34,330 nt of DNA from an uncultured Frankiales bacterium (GTDB lineage: Bacteria; Actinomycetota; Actinomycetes; Mycobacteriales; SCTD01), in the NCBI GenBank assembly GCA_946479905.1, contig CAMLIA010000023.1, positions 1-34,330 of the forward strand. The letters run 5' to 3'. Positions within the stretch are counted from its first letter, which is position 1. Each line of letters starts with the position of its first letter. Made by a program: the position numbers and the translations under genes. The notes beneath the pieces were generated by a model, which made no database searches, had not been told where the DNA came from, and saw only the letters and a program-made list of their open reading frames with translations. Shown here one piece after another: positions 1 to 7,238 of the stretch.

Positions 1-188
1 TGAGGTGACGGTAAGGCGCGCAGCCCGATCGCGGCATCATTCGCGCGACTGATCCAAAGTGCCGGCAACGTCCCTCTGGCGGCTGACACGAAGTTCAGCC
101 GCTGCACCGACGACGGCTGCCACCCTCGCTTCCTACCGTCACACCCGTCCTTGTGAGACATGGCCGACATCGACGGAGGGGCAACGCC

Positions 189-878
189 ATGACCACTGCA
201 ACAAACGCCACGCAAACAACGACAAGCGAGAGAACCCACGTCGGCAGCATGAAGTCCGGATGGACGCGCTGGCTCCCGTTAAGCGGCGTCGTCTTCGCGG
301 TTGTCGCGATGGCCGGCAACCTGACCATCGGTGACTTCCCCGACACCGACACGCCCGTCGGCAAGCTCACGACGTACTACGCAAGTCACCATGCAGGTCT
401 GGGTCGCGGCGGGACCCTGCTGGGCTACTCAGTGGTCTTCTTCGCGATGTTCGGGATCGCGTTGTGGTCGCGAGTTCGTTGTAGTGCCGCCGCGCCGGTC
501 ATCGCTGGCGGAGTCTTGCTCGGCGTCGCGTTGGTCGCGGTCGACATGATCACCAGCTCCAACACCTACTACACGCTCGGGCAGATCGGCGCGAAGTCGA
601 CGACGTCGCCGCAGGCGGTCCAAGCCTGGCACATCACCGGTTCGGCCGGTGGCGTCGGCGCCGACTCGATCGTGTTCCTGCTTGCCATCGCCTCCGCCGG
701 CATCCTCGCGCGCGCCTTGCCACGCTGGCTGGCTTGGTCCGCACTGGTGCTCGCGATCATGCACGTCACACCGCTCGGCTTCCTTGCCTTCCTGCTCTTC
801 TACGTCTGGGCGGTCGCCGCCGGCATCGCGCTGACGGTCCGGCCGAGCCGGCTGACATCCACTGGAGAAACGTCATGA
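189..878 (+). CDS. Multi-pass membrane protein of unknown function (cassette A)
   Basis: This 229-residue protein has about six hydrophobic segments and no catalytic motif that I recognise. The ATG at 189 is chosen because GGAGGGG lies about 8 bases upstream; an in-frame ATG at 153 lacks such a site. The first 25 residues are a polar, Thr-rich cytoplasmic tail. A short motif LPRWL sits between the fourth and fifth membrane segments, and the same motif occurs at the same place in the membrane protein encoded at 5038-5715. The two proteins have similar length and topology, so I infer that they are distant relatives. The stop overlaps the start of the next gene (ATGA, 875-878), so the pair is probably translated together. 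Function is unknown; a role as partner or exporter of the small secreted protein is a guess. Confidence 0.85.
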   Translation: MTTATNATQTTTSERTHVGSMKSGWTRWLPLSGVVFAVVAMAGNLTIGDFPDTDTPVGKLTTYYASHHAGLGRGGTLLGYSVVFFAMFGIALWSRVRCSAAAPVIAGGVLLGVALVAVDMITSSNTYYTLGQIGAKSTTSPQAVQAWHITGSAGGVGADSIVFLLAIASAGILARALPRWLAWSALVLAIMHVTPLGFLAFLLFYVWAVAAGIALTVRPSRLTSTGETS

Positions 879-1159
879 ACACAGCACGTCGCGCCGTCAT
901 CGTCACCACGGTCATGCTTGCCGTGGCGGCAACGACTAGCAGTCCCGCCTTCGCCGGCCAGGTGGTGAAGGAACCGGGCTTCGTCAGCGTCAACGCCGGC
1001 TGCGACGGCACCGCCCACGCGCTGCTCACCCACTTCGTCGGCAACGTCGGCACTATCACTTCCGGATTCGCCATGAGCGACCCCGGCACAGTCAGTGGCC
1101 TGATGACCGCGTGGGCGCACGAACACGGCGACCAGGTCACGTGCGTCGGCCCGGAGTAA
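875..1159 (+). CDS. Small secreted protein with two cysteines (cassette A)
   Basis: This 94-residue protein begins with a Sec signal peptide (basic start MNTARR, hydrophobic core, probable cleavage after AFA at residue 27), leaving a mature chain of about 67 residues. It has two cysteines (C43 and C90), which could form a disulfide outside the cell. The mature part aligns by eye with the product of 5712-6038: both have PGF shortly after the cleavage site, then a Ser-rich stretch, Cys-x-Gly, a GT, a (S)DxPG/DPG segment, an AH near the end, and a Cys within a few residues of the C terminus. No known domain is recognised. It overlaps the membrane-protein gene upstream by four bases, so the two are very likely co-expressed. 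Confidence 0.8.
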   Translation: MNTARRAVIVTTVMLAVAATTSSPAFAGQVVKEPGFVSVNAGCDGTAHALLTHFVGNVGTITSGFAMSDPGTVSGLMTAWAHEHGDQVTCVGPE

Positions 1160-1194
1160 GCCCGTAGTGCCCGATTGGTTTCCTCGCTAGAAGT

Positions 1195-1226
1195 CCTGAC
1201 GCCGCCATGGCTTTTGTGGCGTCAGG
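1195..1226 (+). terminator. Hairpin after cassette A, probable terminator
   Basis: CCTGACGCC (1195-1203) pairs perfectly with GGCGTCAGG (1218-1226) across a 14-base loop. It lies 35 bases after the stop of the secreted-protein gene. No T-run follows, as is common for actinobacterial terminators. Confidence 0.55.
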
Positions 1227-1406
1227 GCCGTTCATCCACGTCCGCCCAGCCCTGCGAGTGCGATAGGCAGTGAAGCTTCTTCGACATCCGCATCTCGCCA
1301 CGAGTTCGCGAATGGACCCCTCACCTATCCTTCGACAACGGACATAGACTCATCCCGCGGGTAGTCGGTCTCTCGTCGTCGACGTACCGGGTGCCACGAT
1401 GGCCCG

Positions 1407-2231
1407 ATGAACGATGTTTCGGGTTTCTACAGCGGCCCCGGTGGTCTTGTGGCGGCCATAAGCACTGCCCTTGACGCGGTCGGTCTGGACCGCGCAAGCT
1501 TGCGACCGGCCGATCTTGCTCCGGTCGACGAGTTCCACATCCGAGGACGTGCTGCGTCTTTGGAGCTTGTCGAGGTACTTGGTCTCACCGGCGAGTCTCA
1601 GGTGCTCGACCTCGGCAGCGGACTCGGCGGTCCTGCGCGGACCCTCGCCGAGGTGACCGGATGCACGGTCACCGGCGTTGACCTGACACCAGAGTTCTGC
1701 GAAGTGGCGACGGCACTCTCCGAGTGGACGGGCATGTCCGACCACACTCGCTTCGGCGTCGGGGACGCAACCGCCACGGGCCTCCCGGACGCGACTGTTG
1801 ACGCGGCCCTGACCGTGCACGCGGCGATGAACATCTCCAACAAGCCAGCGCTCTACGCCGAAGCCTTCCGGGTGCTCCGACCCGGCGGCAGGTTCGTCGT
1901 CTACGACGTGCTGCAAGGCGAAGGGGGTGACGTCCACTATCCGGTGCCGTGGGCCACAGACCCGTCGACCAGCTTTCTCGCCACCCCAGAAGACATGCGC
2001 GCGCTGCTCCCAGCGGCCGGTTTCGAGATCATTTCGGAAGTCGACTCATCGGACGAGAGTCTTGTGTGGTTCCAGGAAATGCGTGCCCGACTCGAGCGCG
2101 ACGGACCGCCCCCAGTCTCCTTCGCGGCCTTCCTCGGGGACGCGATCGGACAGATGACTGCCAACCAGGTGGCCAACCTCGCCGAACGGCGTATCCGCAC
2201 CGTCATGTTCTCGTGCTCGCGACCACTCTGA
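1407..2231 (+). CDS. Class I SAM-dependent methyltransferase
   Basis: This 274-residue protein is a Rossmann-fold methyltransferase of the Methyltransf_11/UbiE-like type. Motif I, the SAM-binding glycine loop, is VLDLGSGLGG at residues 66-75. It is followed by an acidic residue ending strand 2 (TGVDLTPEF), a GDAT segment that would contact the adenine, and RVLRPGGRFVVYDV (post-motif III). The N-terminal FYSGPGG segment and the layout resemble small-molecule methyltransferases such as the glycine/sarcosine or sterol/quinone types, but the acceptor cannot be told from sequence. The ATG at 1407 overlaps the stop of a three-codon ORF (ATG GCC CGA TGA, 1399-1410), so initiation may be coupled to it; no strong ribosome-binding site is visible. 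The gene is monocistronic and converges on the regulator gene at 2308. Confidence 0.88.
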   Translation: MNDVSGFYSGPGGLVAAISTALDAVGLDRASLRPADLAPVDEFHIRGRAASLELVEVLGLTGESQVLDLGSGLGGPARTLAEVTGCTVTGVDLTPEFCEVATALSEWTGMSDHTRFGVGDATATGLPDATVDAALTVHAAMNISNKPALYAEAFRVLRPGGRFVVYDVLQGEGGDVHYPVPWATDPSTSFLATPEDMRALLPAAGFEIISEVDSSDESLVWFQEMRARLERDGPPPVSFAAFLGDAIGQMTANQVANLAERRIRTVMFSCSRPL

Positions 2232-2307
2232 TCCTCCGTTCATCAGCGAGCGCCCGGGCGGTCGCGCCGGCGATCGACGGTTGCTGAGGGTTTCCGTACT
2301 GGCGCGA

Positions 2308-2946
2308 TCAGCTGCCGTGCTCGGCATTCCACACGTGCATGGCCGCTTGCGTGCGGTCTGCGACCTGCAGCTTGTCGAGGATGCGCGAGACGTAGTTCTG
2401 GACCGTCTTCAGGGACAGGCCGAGCGACCTGGCGATCTGAGCGTTGCTGGATCCCTTGGCGATGAGGCTCAGCACGTCCTTCTCCCGGTCGGTGAGGGCG
2501 GTGTCGTCGACGCGTGGTTCCGGGCTGTACTGGCGGTTGAGCGCGAGGACGAGCGTGGCCACGCCGGGCCCGAAGACCGCACCACCTGCCGCTACAGTGC
2601 GCACGGCAGAGGCGATGTCATCGCCGGTCGCGCCCTTGAGGACGTAGCCGCGGGCGCCGGCTCGCAGCGCAGCCACGACGGAGTCGTCGTCATCGACCAT
2701 CGTTATGACGAGCACCGCAGGCGGGTGCGGGCCACGCATGACCTCGGCCGTGACGTCGACGCCAGAGCCGCTCGGGAGGTTGAGATCCATGAGTACGACA
2801 TCGACCTCGTGGGTCGCGAGCGCGGCGAGGGCTTCGCGAGCGTCCCCCGCGACGGCGATGACGTCCATGTCCGGGAGGGAGCCGAGCAGGGCTGCGAGGC
2901 CGTCGCTGAACACGGGGTGGTCGTCGACGATGAGGAGCCGGGTCAT
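2308..2946 (-). CDS. NarL/LuxR-type response regulator (TCS 1)
   Basis: This 212-residue protein has a receiver domain (residues 1-120) and a C-terminal LuxR-type helix-turn-helix (about 145-205). The acidic pocket is D8-D9, the phosphoacceptor is D54 in LMDLNLP, and the conserved Lys is in GYVLKGA. The DNA-binding part shows LTDREKDVLSLIAKG and LSLKTVQNYVSRIL, typical of NarL. It would be phosphorylated by the kinase encoded immediately upstream, whose stop overlaps this ATG by four bases (2943-2946). It is the last gene of the four-gene minus-strand operon starting at 6038. Its likely target is that operon's own promoter, but no operator could be identified by eye. Confidence 0.93.
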   Translation of the reverse strand: MTRLLIVDDHPVFSDGLAALLGSLPDMDVIAVAGDAREALAALATHEVDVVLMDLNLPSGSGVDVTAEVMRGPHPPAVLVITMVDDDDSVVAALRAGARGYVLKGATGDDIASAVRTVAAGGAVFGPGVATLVLALNRQYSPEPRVDDTALTDREKDVLSLIAKGSSNAQIARSLGLSLKTVQNYVSRILDKLQVADRTQAAMHVWNAEHGS

Positions 2947-5006
2947 GAGACTCCTCCCTCGTGAGCAACTGTCGTCGTGAGGGGCAGGCTCGCCGTGACA
3001 CGCGTGGGGCCGTCGACGCTGAACGAGAACGTTCCCCCGAGCTCCTCGGCCCGCTCACGCATGGTTGTCAGGCCGTTCCCGCCCGGCGTTGGACCCGAAG
3101 CCGTGCCCTTGCCGTCGTCGCGGACTCTCAGGAACAGCGCTGTGTCGGTGCTCTCGATGGCGATGTGGCACTCCTTGGCTGCGGCGTGGCGGACCACGTT
3201 GGTCACGGCTTCGGTGATGATGCGGTACGCAGCGACCTCAACGGCCGCGGGCAGGGGGTGCGTGACGTTCATGACCAGTATCAGGCGCAAGGAGCTCGGA
3301 GCGGTCAGTCGGTGCGTGGCCTGCTCGACCGCTCCGGCGAGCCCGAGCTCGTCGAGCGCTGGCGGTCTCAGTCCCTCGACGACCCGACGCACGTCGAGCA
3401 TGGTCGCGCCGAGGTCGGCGCGGAGGGCGACGAGGTCCGGAGTCAGGTCGTGCCCGGCCTTGGCCGCGAGTAGGTCGAGCCGGAGCAGGTGCCCAGCGAG
3501 CGCCGGTCCGAGTCCATCGTGCAGGTCGCGTCGCAGCCGCCGGCGTTCTTCTTCCCGGGCGAGCACGAGACGTTCGCGGGCGGCCTGAAGGTCGCCTGTC
3601 AGGGCGCGGGCGTGGAGGACGCCGCCGAGGTGACCGGCAAGGTCGTCAAGGAGCTGCCGGTCCCGTCGGCGAAGTGCGTCGGACGGCAGTGTGCACAGCA
3701 GCGTCCCGACCCGGTTCCCGTACGCGGCGAGGGGCAACGCGAGGTGTTGTGCGCCGGTCGCGGGGACGACCCTGCCGTTCGCGGCGTCGGTCAGGTTGTC
3801 GGTCACGGTGTCGCCGGCGACGAGGCGGCCATCGGCGTCATGGATGGCGACGTCTGCGAGGCCGAGGCTGTGTAGCTCGTCGACCACGCGTGCGAGGAGT
3901 CTGGTGATGTCGGCGGAGGCCTCGAGGCGCTGTCCAAGGGCGGCGAGGACGTCATAGGGCTGGTCCCACCTTCCGTATGTGAGCCGGTTGACGCCGCGCT
4001 GCAGAACGTCGCGAAGGGGCGCGAAGGTCATCGCGACGGTGGCCGCGGCGACCCAGGGCAGCCACGAGGCGCCACGCACCTCGAGCCGATTGCCGATGCC
4101 GGCGATGACCAGGGCGTAGACGGCAACGACAACGGCAGACAACGTCAGCCAGACCAGCGTGCGGTTCGCCGCCGTGCGCAGGTCGTACAGGCCGCGTGCG
4201 AGGACGGCGAAGCCGATCGCGAACGGGAGCGGGAGCACGGTCGCGCCGAATACCCACGGTCCGAGGTCGAAGCCGACGGTGAACACGATGGGCGCGGCGA
4301 CCACGGGCAGGACTGCGGCGGCGAGGAACAGGCGCAGCTGCTGCCGTTGCAGGGGTGTGCCGGTCCGGTAGCGGCGGCGTAGCTGAGACACGATCCCGAA
4401 GGTCACGACGATCGCGAGCGGGACGTGGCCGAGGAACGCCACACCACCGAGCAGGTCCCAGGGCCGCGGCAGGCCAAGGGGGTTCTGCCACGAGCCGAGA
4501 TCGGTGAGGTCGGCCTGTTTGTCGGTGAGCGGGTCGAGGACGGCGGTGACCAGCACGACGACAAAGGCACGAGGCAGCCAGTTGCGCCGGGAGGGCAGCA
4601 CCGCTCCGTCCGGGAAGAACATGGGGACGCCGAGGGTGAGCAGGTACCAGCCGACCGACCGCGTAGCGGACCCAGCGATGGCGATCGCGCTCACACCTGG
4701 GACACTGCCCGGGTCGTGCACGATGCCGTGGTAGGCGAGGTCGGCACCCGCGCCCCCGACGGCAGACAGGGCTGCGCCGGCCAGCATGAACCAGCCCACC
4801 CCGTTGCGGGGCCGGGCTGCTGCCACGACCGCGCCGACGACGACGGCGACGACGGCGAACGCTGAGGTGAATGCGGCGGAGGCGACGGACCTGTCGTCCG
4901 TTGCCACCGTCCACAGGGATACGGCGGTGCCGGTGGCCACGGCGCTCACGGCTGCGGCGATTGCCGTAGCCGTGAGTGCCTTCGACGGTTCCTGCATGCC
5001 CGTCAT
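2943..5006 (-). CDS. Membrane sensor histidine kinase, HisKA_3 type (TCS 1)
   Basis: This 687-residue protein has a large N-terminal membrane region (about eight to ten segments within residues 10-340), then a GAF-like region (about 365-470), a dimerisation/phosphoacceptor helix, and an HATPase domain (about 570-680). The phosphorylated histidine is H496 in RRDLHDGLGPALAG, the NarL/DesK-family H box. The N box reads ITEAVTNVVRHA, and later glycine-rich boxes are DDGKG and GNGLTTMRERA. It would autophosphorylate and pass the phosphate to the regulator at 2308-2946, whose ATG overlaps this stop. ATG at 5006 is used; a second ATG three codons later is an alternative. The gene starts 31 bases after the cassette B membrane-protein gene, so kinase and cassette form one operon. 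The multi-segment N terminus suggests sensing within or at the membrane. Confidence 0.92.
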   Translation of the reverse strand: MTGMQEPSKALTATAIAAAVSAVATGTAVSLWTVATDDRSVASAAFTSAFAVVAVVVGAVVAAARPRNGVGWFMLAGAALSAVGGAGADLAYHGIVHDPGSVPGVSAIAIAGSATRSVGWYLLTLGVPMFFPDGAVLPSRRNWLPRAFVVVLVTAVLDPLTDKQADLTDLGSWQNPLGLPRPWDLLGGVAFLGHVPLAIVVTFGIVSQLRRRYRTGTPLQRQQLRLFLAAAVLPVVAAPIVFTVGFDLGPWVFGATVLPLPFAIGFAVLARGLYDLRTAANRTLVWLTLSAVVVAVYALVIAGIGNRLEVRGASWLPWVAAATVAMTFAPLRDVLQRGVNRLTYGRWDQPYDVLAALGQRLEASADITRLLARVVDELHSLGLADVAIHDADGRLVAGDTVTDNLTDAANGRVVPATGAQHLALPLAAYGNRVGTLLCTLPSDALRRRDRQLLDDLAGHLGGVLHARALTGDLQAARERLVLAREEERRRLRRDLHDGLGPALAGHLLRLDLLAAKAGHDLTPDLVALRADLGATMLDVRRVVEGLRPPALDELGLAGAVEQATHRLTAPSSLRLILVMNVTHPLPAAVEVAAYRIITEAVTNVVRHAAAKECHIAIESTDTALFLRVRDDGKGTASGPTPGGNGLTTMRERAEELGGTFSFSVDGPTRVTASLPLTTTVAHEGGVS

Positions 5007-5037
5007 GATGGCGCGCGTCCGCCCGGGGGTAGGGAGT

Positions 5038-5715
5038 TCAGACGCTCATCGCCGCAGGGCCGAGGTCGGTGGCGGTCTGACGCTGCGGGAGGCGCAGCGC
5101 GGTGACCCCGAGGACGAGCAGCCACACGAACCACAGCAGGGTTTGCGGAGCGCCGGCCTTCGCTGCCGGTACGGCCGCGATCATGATGATGCCGACGAGG
5201 TAGCCCGCGTTGCACAGCCACCGCGGCAGCAGGCCCGTCGTGCGGCCGGCTGCGCCAGCAGCGAGGGCAATCACTCCGGCGACGCCGCCGCTGAGGGAGA
5301 ACGCGACGTTCCTGATGTCGTTGACGGTCGTGACCGTGGCGAGCGGGGCGCCATGATGACCGTCGTACACCGCAGCGGCGCCGGCGGCGAGCCCCGCGGC
5401 GATGCTCACTGCCGTGTAGACAACCGCTGACGCACTCAGCACCGAGGACAGCCAGCCGGTCAGTTCGTCGCTGCCTCGAAGGAGGCGCGCGAGCAGCAGC
5501 GCGGCGACGAGGAAAACGAGTCCGGCGAGGAACTCGACGTATCCGCTGGCGAGGGTCTTCGACAGCGAGGACGTGACCAGCGACTTGCTCACGTTGCTCG
5601 CAGTGTCACCGAGCGTGGCGCTCGGGCCGAACGCGGCGCCCGCGAAGGTGAGCACGATGAAGCCGACCAGCAGCCAGCCCTCGGCCAGCCACAGCCGGCG
5701 GGTCTGCGCGGTCAC
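5038..5715 (-). CDS. Multi-pass membrane protein of unknown function (cassette B)
   Basis: This 225-residue protein is predicted to have six membrane segments with two longer extracytoplasmic loops (after segments 1 and 3). Translation most likely starts at the GTG whose bases overlap the stop of the secreted-protein gene (GTGA, 5712-5715); the open frame runs further upstream but would overlap that gene. The motif LPRWL lies between segments 4 and 5, exactly as in the protein of 189-878, and length and topology match, so I infer that the two are homologous. The downstream kinase gene begins 31 bases later. No enzyme motif is visible. A role in sensing with, or handling of, the secreted partner is plausible but unproven. 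Confidence 0.82.
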   Translation of the reverse strand: MTAQTRRLWLAEGWLLVGFIVLTFAGAAFGPSATLGDTASNVSKSLVTSSLSKTLASGYVEFLAGLVFLVAALLLARLLRGSDELTGWLSSVLSASAVVYTAVSIAAGLAAGAAAVYDGHHGAPLATVTTVNDIRNVAFSLSGGVAGVIALAAGAAGRTTGLLPRWLCNAGYLVGIIMIAAVPAAKAGAPQTLLWFVWLLVLGVTALRLPQRQTATDLGPAAMSV

Positions 5716-6038
5716 GGCAGGCACACCCAGATAGGGCCGCTGCTGTGCGCCAGCATCGACTCGAAACTCCCTACCGCACCCGGGATGTCCGAGGTGGCGT
5801 GACCCGACATTGTGGGCCCGACCGTCCCGTGCGTGATGTCGGGGAAGCTGCTGTCTTCTCCTCCGTAGTGGGCCTGGAAGTTCATCGCGGCCCCGACGCA
5901 GGAGCTGCTGCTGCTCGGGAAGCCAGGGGCTGGGTAGGCCTGATCGGCGAACGCGGATCCGGCGAACAGGCTCGCCGTGATGGTGGCGGTGGCAGTGGTG
6001 ATCAGCAAGCTCGCGGCTCGGCTGACGGTACGCATCAT
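5712..6038 (-). CDS. Small secreted protein with two cysteines (cassette B)
   Basis: This 108-residue protein is the first gene of the TCS 1 operon. A Sec signal peptide covers residues 1-31 (cleavage after SAFA), leaving a mature chain of about 77 residues with C47 and C106 as its only cysteines. It shares the PGF near the new N terminus, a Cys-x-Gly-A block, a GT-V-G segment, an SDIPGAV stretch matching SDPGTV, a late AH and a near-terminal Cys with the product of 875-1159. The ATG pair at 6038/6035 is preceded by AGAGAGG, a good ribosome-binding site. It has no recognised domain. Position at the head of an operon ending in a kinase and regulator suggests that it is secreted as a signal or sensed component, or is an effector under autoregulation; this is inference. 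Confidence 0.82.
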   Translation of the reverse strand: MMRTVSRAASLLITTATATITASLFAGSAFADQAYPAPGFPSSSSSCVGAAMNFQAHYGGEDSSFPDITHGTVGPTMSGHATSDIPGAVGSFESMLAHSSGPIWVCLP

Positions 6039-6410
6039 TTCGTGCCTCTCTGGTCGATGTCGTCAGTGACGCCAAGCAGCCTGCGTGCCGGGCCTTCCCA
6101 CCGACGAGAGCAAGGACTCCCATGAACGCTGGGAAGATCTCCCAACCGGCGGACCCGTGAGCGAGGCGGCGTTTGCACCGACGAAGGACGGCACTACTTT
6201 GAGCACGGCCGTTACCCGGAGCCCCCGCCCGACTCGACTCAGCTCGAGGCTGCATCCGTTAGGACCGTCGCGGTATCGCCGACGGAGTGCTCGCTTCAAC
6301 GGCAAGCGAAGCGGATCGCGAGCGGCCGACCCAGTCCGGAGCCGACGCCAGTGCCCCTACGCGCTGCTCGCAAGAAGGTCACCTCGAGCACCCGGTTGGA
6401 GCCGATCTCG
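6039..6410. other. Intergenic region between the TCS 1 operon and the excisionase-like gene
   Basis: These 372 bases separate two divergent genes and must contain both promoters. I see no convincing -10/-35 pair, no strong repeat, and no ORF with codon usage like the neighbouring genes. The several open frames crossing it lack ribosome-binding sites and recognisable products. Confidence 0.5.
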
Positions 6411-6884
6411 ATGCGTTACAAGGTCATTGTCAGTCGCGTCCAAACAGCGGAGCGGCATGTGCGAGCGCCGAGTGAGGCCGAAGCGCTGGCCAAGGTTCAG
6501 GCCGAGCTCGAGAAGCCCTATGGGTTCATCGGTGGCTGGCAGACGGTCGAGGCCGACATGGACATCGTCGAGGCCGTCAACCCGCTGGATGGACCGCCTC
6601 AACAGATCAACCAGGCGGACGGCGGTTTCCTGCTCACGACCAAGGCAGCGGCGAAGTACCTCGGCCTGTCCTACAGCACCGTCTACGACATGCTGAACCA
6701 AGGCGAGATCGCGCACGTCGTTGTCGGAAGCCGCCGTTACATCAGCCGGGACCAGATGACGGCCTTCATCGACGCGCACAGCCAGACGGGGGGGCAACTA
6801 CGGACTTCGTGGTCGCTGACCCAGCGGACTCGGGGAGTCCAACCCGGTGGGTCGCGGAGGATGCCTGCCAGGTGGCCAGGGTGA
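6411..6884 (+). CDS. Excisionase-like helix-turn-helix protein
   Basis: This 157-residue protein has an uncharacterised N-terminal part of about 65 residues starting MRYKVIVSRVQ, then an excisionase/MerR-type DNA-binding domain: LLTTKAAAKYLGLSYSTVY, a YDMLNQGEI wing and VGSRRYISRDQM with a final helix FIDAH. Such proteins bend DNA at attachment sites and usually sit next to a tyrosine integrase. The ATG at 6411 is chosen because homologous proteins commonly begin with a short beta strand like MRYKVIV; an upstream ATG at 6351 is in frame. After FIDAHSQT a run of seven G (6789-6795) occurs, and the C-terminal 30 residues that follow look non-native. One G fewer would give a stop about 10 codons later. 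It lies about 140 bases from the tRNA-like fragment at 7027. Confidence 0.75.
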   Translation: MRYKVIVSRVQTAERHVRAPSEAEALAKVQAELEKPYGFIGGWQTVEADMDIVEAVNPLDGPPQQINQADGGFLLTTKAAAKYLGLSYSTVYDMLNQGEIAHVVVGSRRYISRDQMTAFIDAHSQTGGQLRTSWSLTQRTRGVQPGGSRRMPARWPG

Positions 6885-7026
6885 GACGTGTCAAGAATTT
6901 GTCAACCAAGCTGGGGCGGACGACGCCGGACGCATGTGGACTGCGGTGGCCGAACGGAGCGTGCAAGCGGTCCCTCCCGACGTCCACCTGGGTCCGTCTG
7001 GGTGCGTGGCCGTCCACGGAGCCGCG
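6885..7026. other. Non-coding stretch between the excisionase-like gene and the att-like site
   Basis: In actinobacterial integrative elements an integrase gene normally lies between xis and the tRNA attachment site. Only 142 bases are present here, and no integrase motif (catalytic R-H-x-x-R-Y) is recognisable in any frame. The integrase appears to be deleted, or is located elsewhere. Confidence 0.5.
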
Positions 7027-7069
7027 CTCATAACCCAGAGGTCGCAGGTTCACATCCTGACCCCGCTAC
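7027..7069 (+). other. tRNA-Met-like 3' half, probable attachment-site scar
   Basis: The segment begins CTCATAACCCAGAGGTCGCA, which matches a CAT-anticodon loop, the 3' side of the anticodon stem and the variable loop. It continues with a T arm (CAGG, loop TTCACAT, CCTG) and ends in an acceptor-like CCCCGCTAC. Upstream bases cannot form the matching anticodon stem, D arm or acceptor 5' strand, so this is not a complete tRNA gene. Integrases of the tyrosine family commonly target the 3' half of tRNA genes and leave such a copy at the far end of the element. The tRNA-style terminator immediately downstream (7077-7114) suggests that the right side is original chromosome and the left side is the element. 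The intact tRNA should then lie at the other end, outside this window. Confidence 0.65.
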
Positions 7070-7076
7070 TCAGGTC

Positions 7077-7114
7077 AGAAGGCCCGTCACAGTCTCGACT
7101 GTGACGGGCCTTCT
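7077..7114. terminator. Strong rho-independent-type hairpin
   Basis: AGAAGGCCCGTCACAG (7077-7092) pairs perfectly over 16 bases with CTGTGACGGGCCTTCT (7099-7114), leaving a six-base loop TCTCGA. It follows the tRNA-like fragment by seven bases and ends in TTCT. It would also stop transcripts from the minus-strand gene ending at 7239. Confidence 0.85.
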
Positions 7115-7238
7115 GCATTGCGCAACGAGGTCCCGGGGGTGCCTGCGACGCCCTTCGCGCACACGACATCGATCACTTCATGGCCGGTGCGTGGTGGACG
7201 CGGTATGAGGCGGATGCAGCACCAGACCAGGGTGAGTG

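Noticed and set aside
6039..6410. Several short open frames before the excisionase-like gene, including one starting at 6085
   Set aside because: Arg/Ser/Pro-rich translations, no ribosome-binding sites and overlap with the reading-frame shadow of the real gene.
7021..7069. A functional tRNA-Met gene
   Set aside because: The anticodon stem cannot pair (CCGCG against CCCAG), and no D arm or 5' acceptor strand is found upstream. Only the 3' half is tRNA-like.
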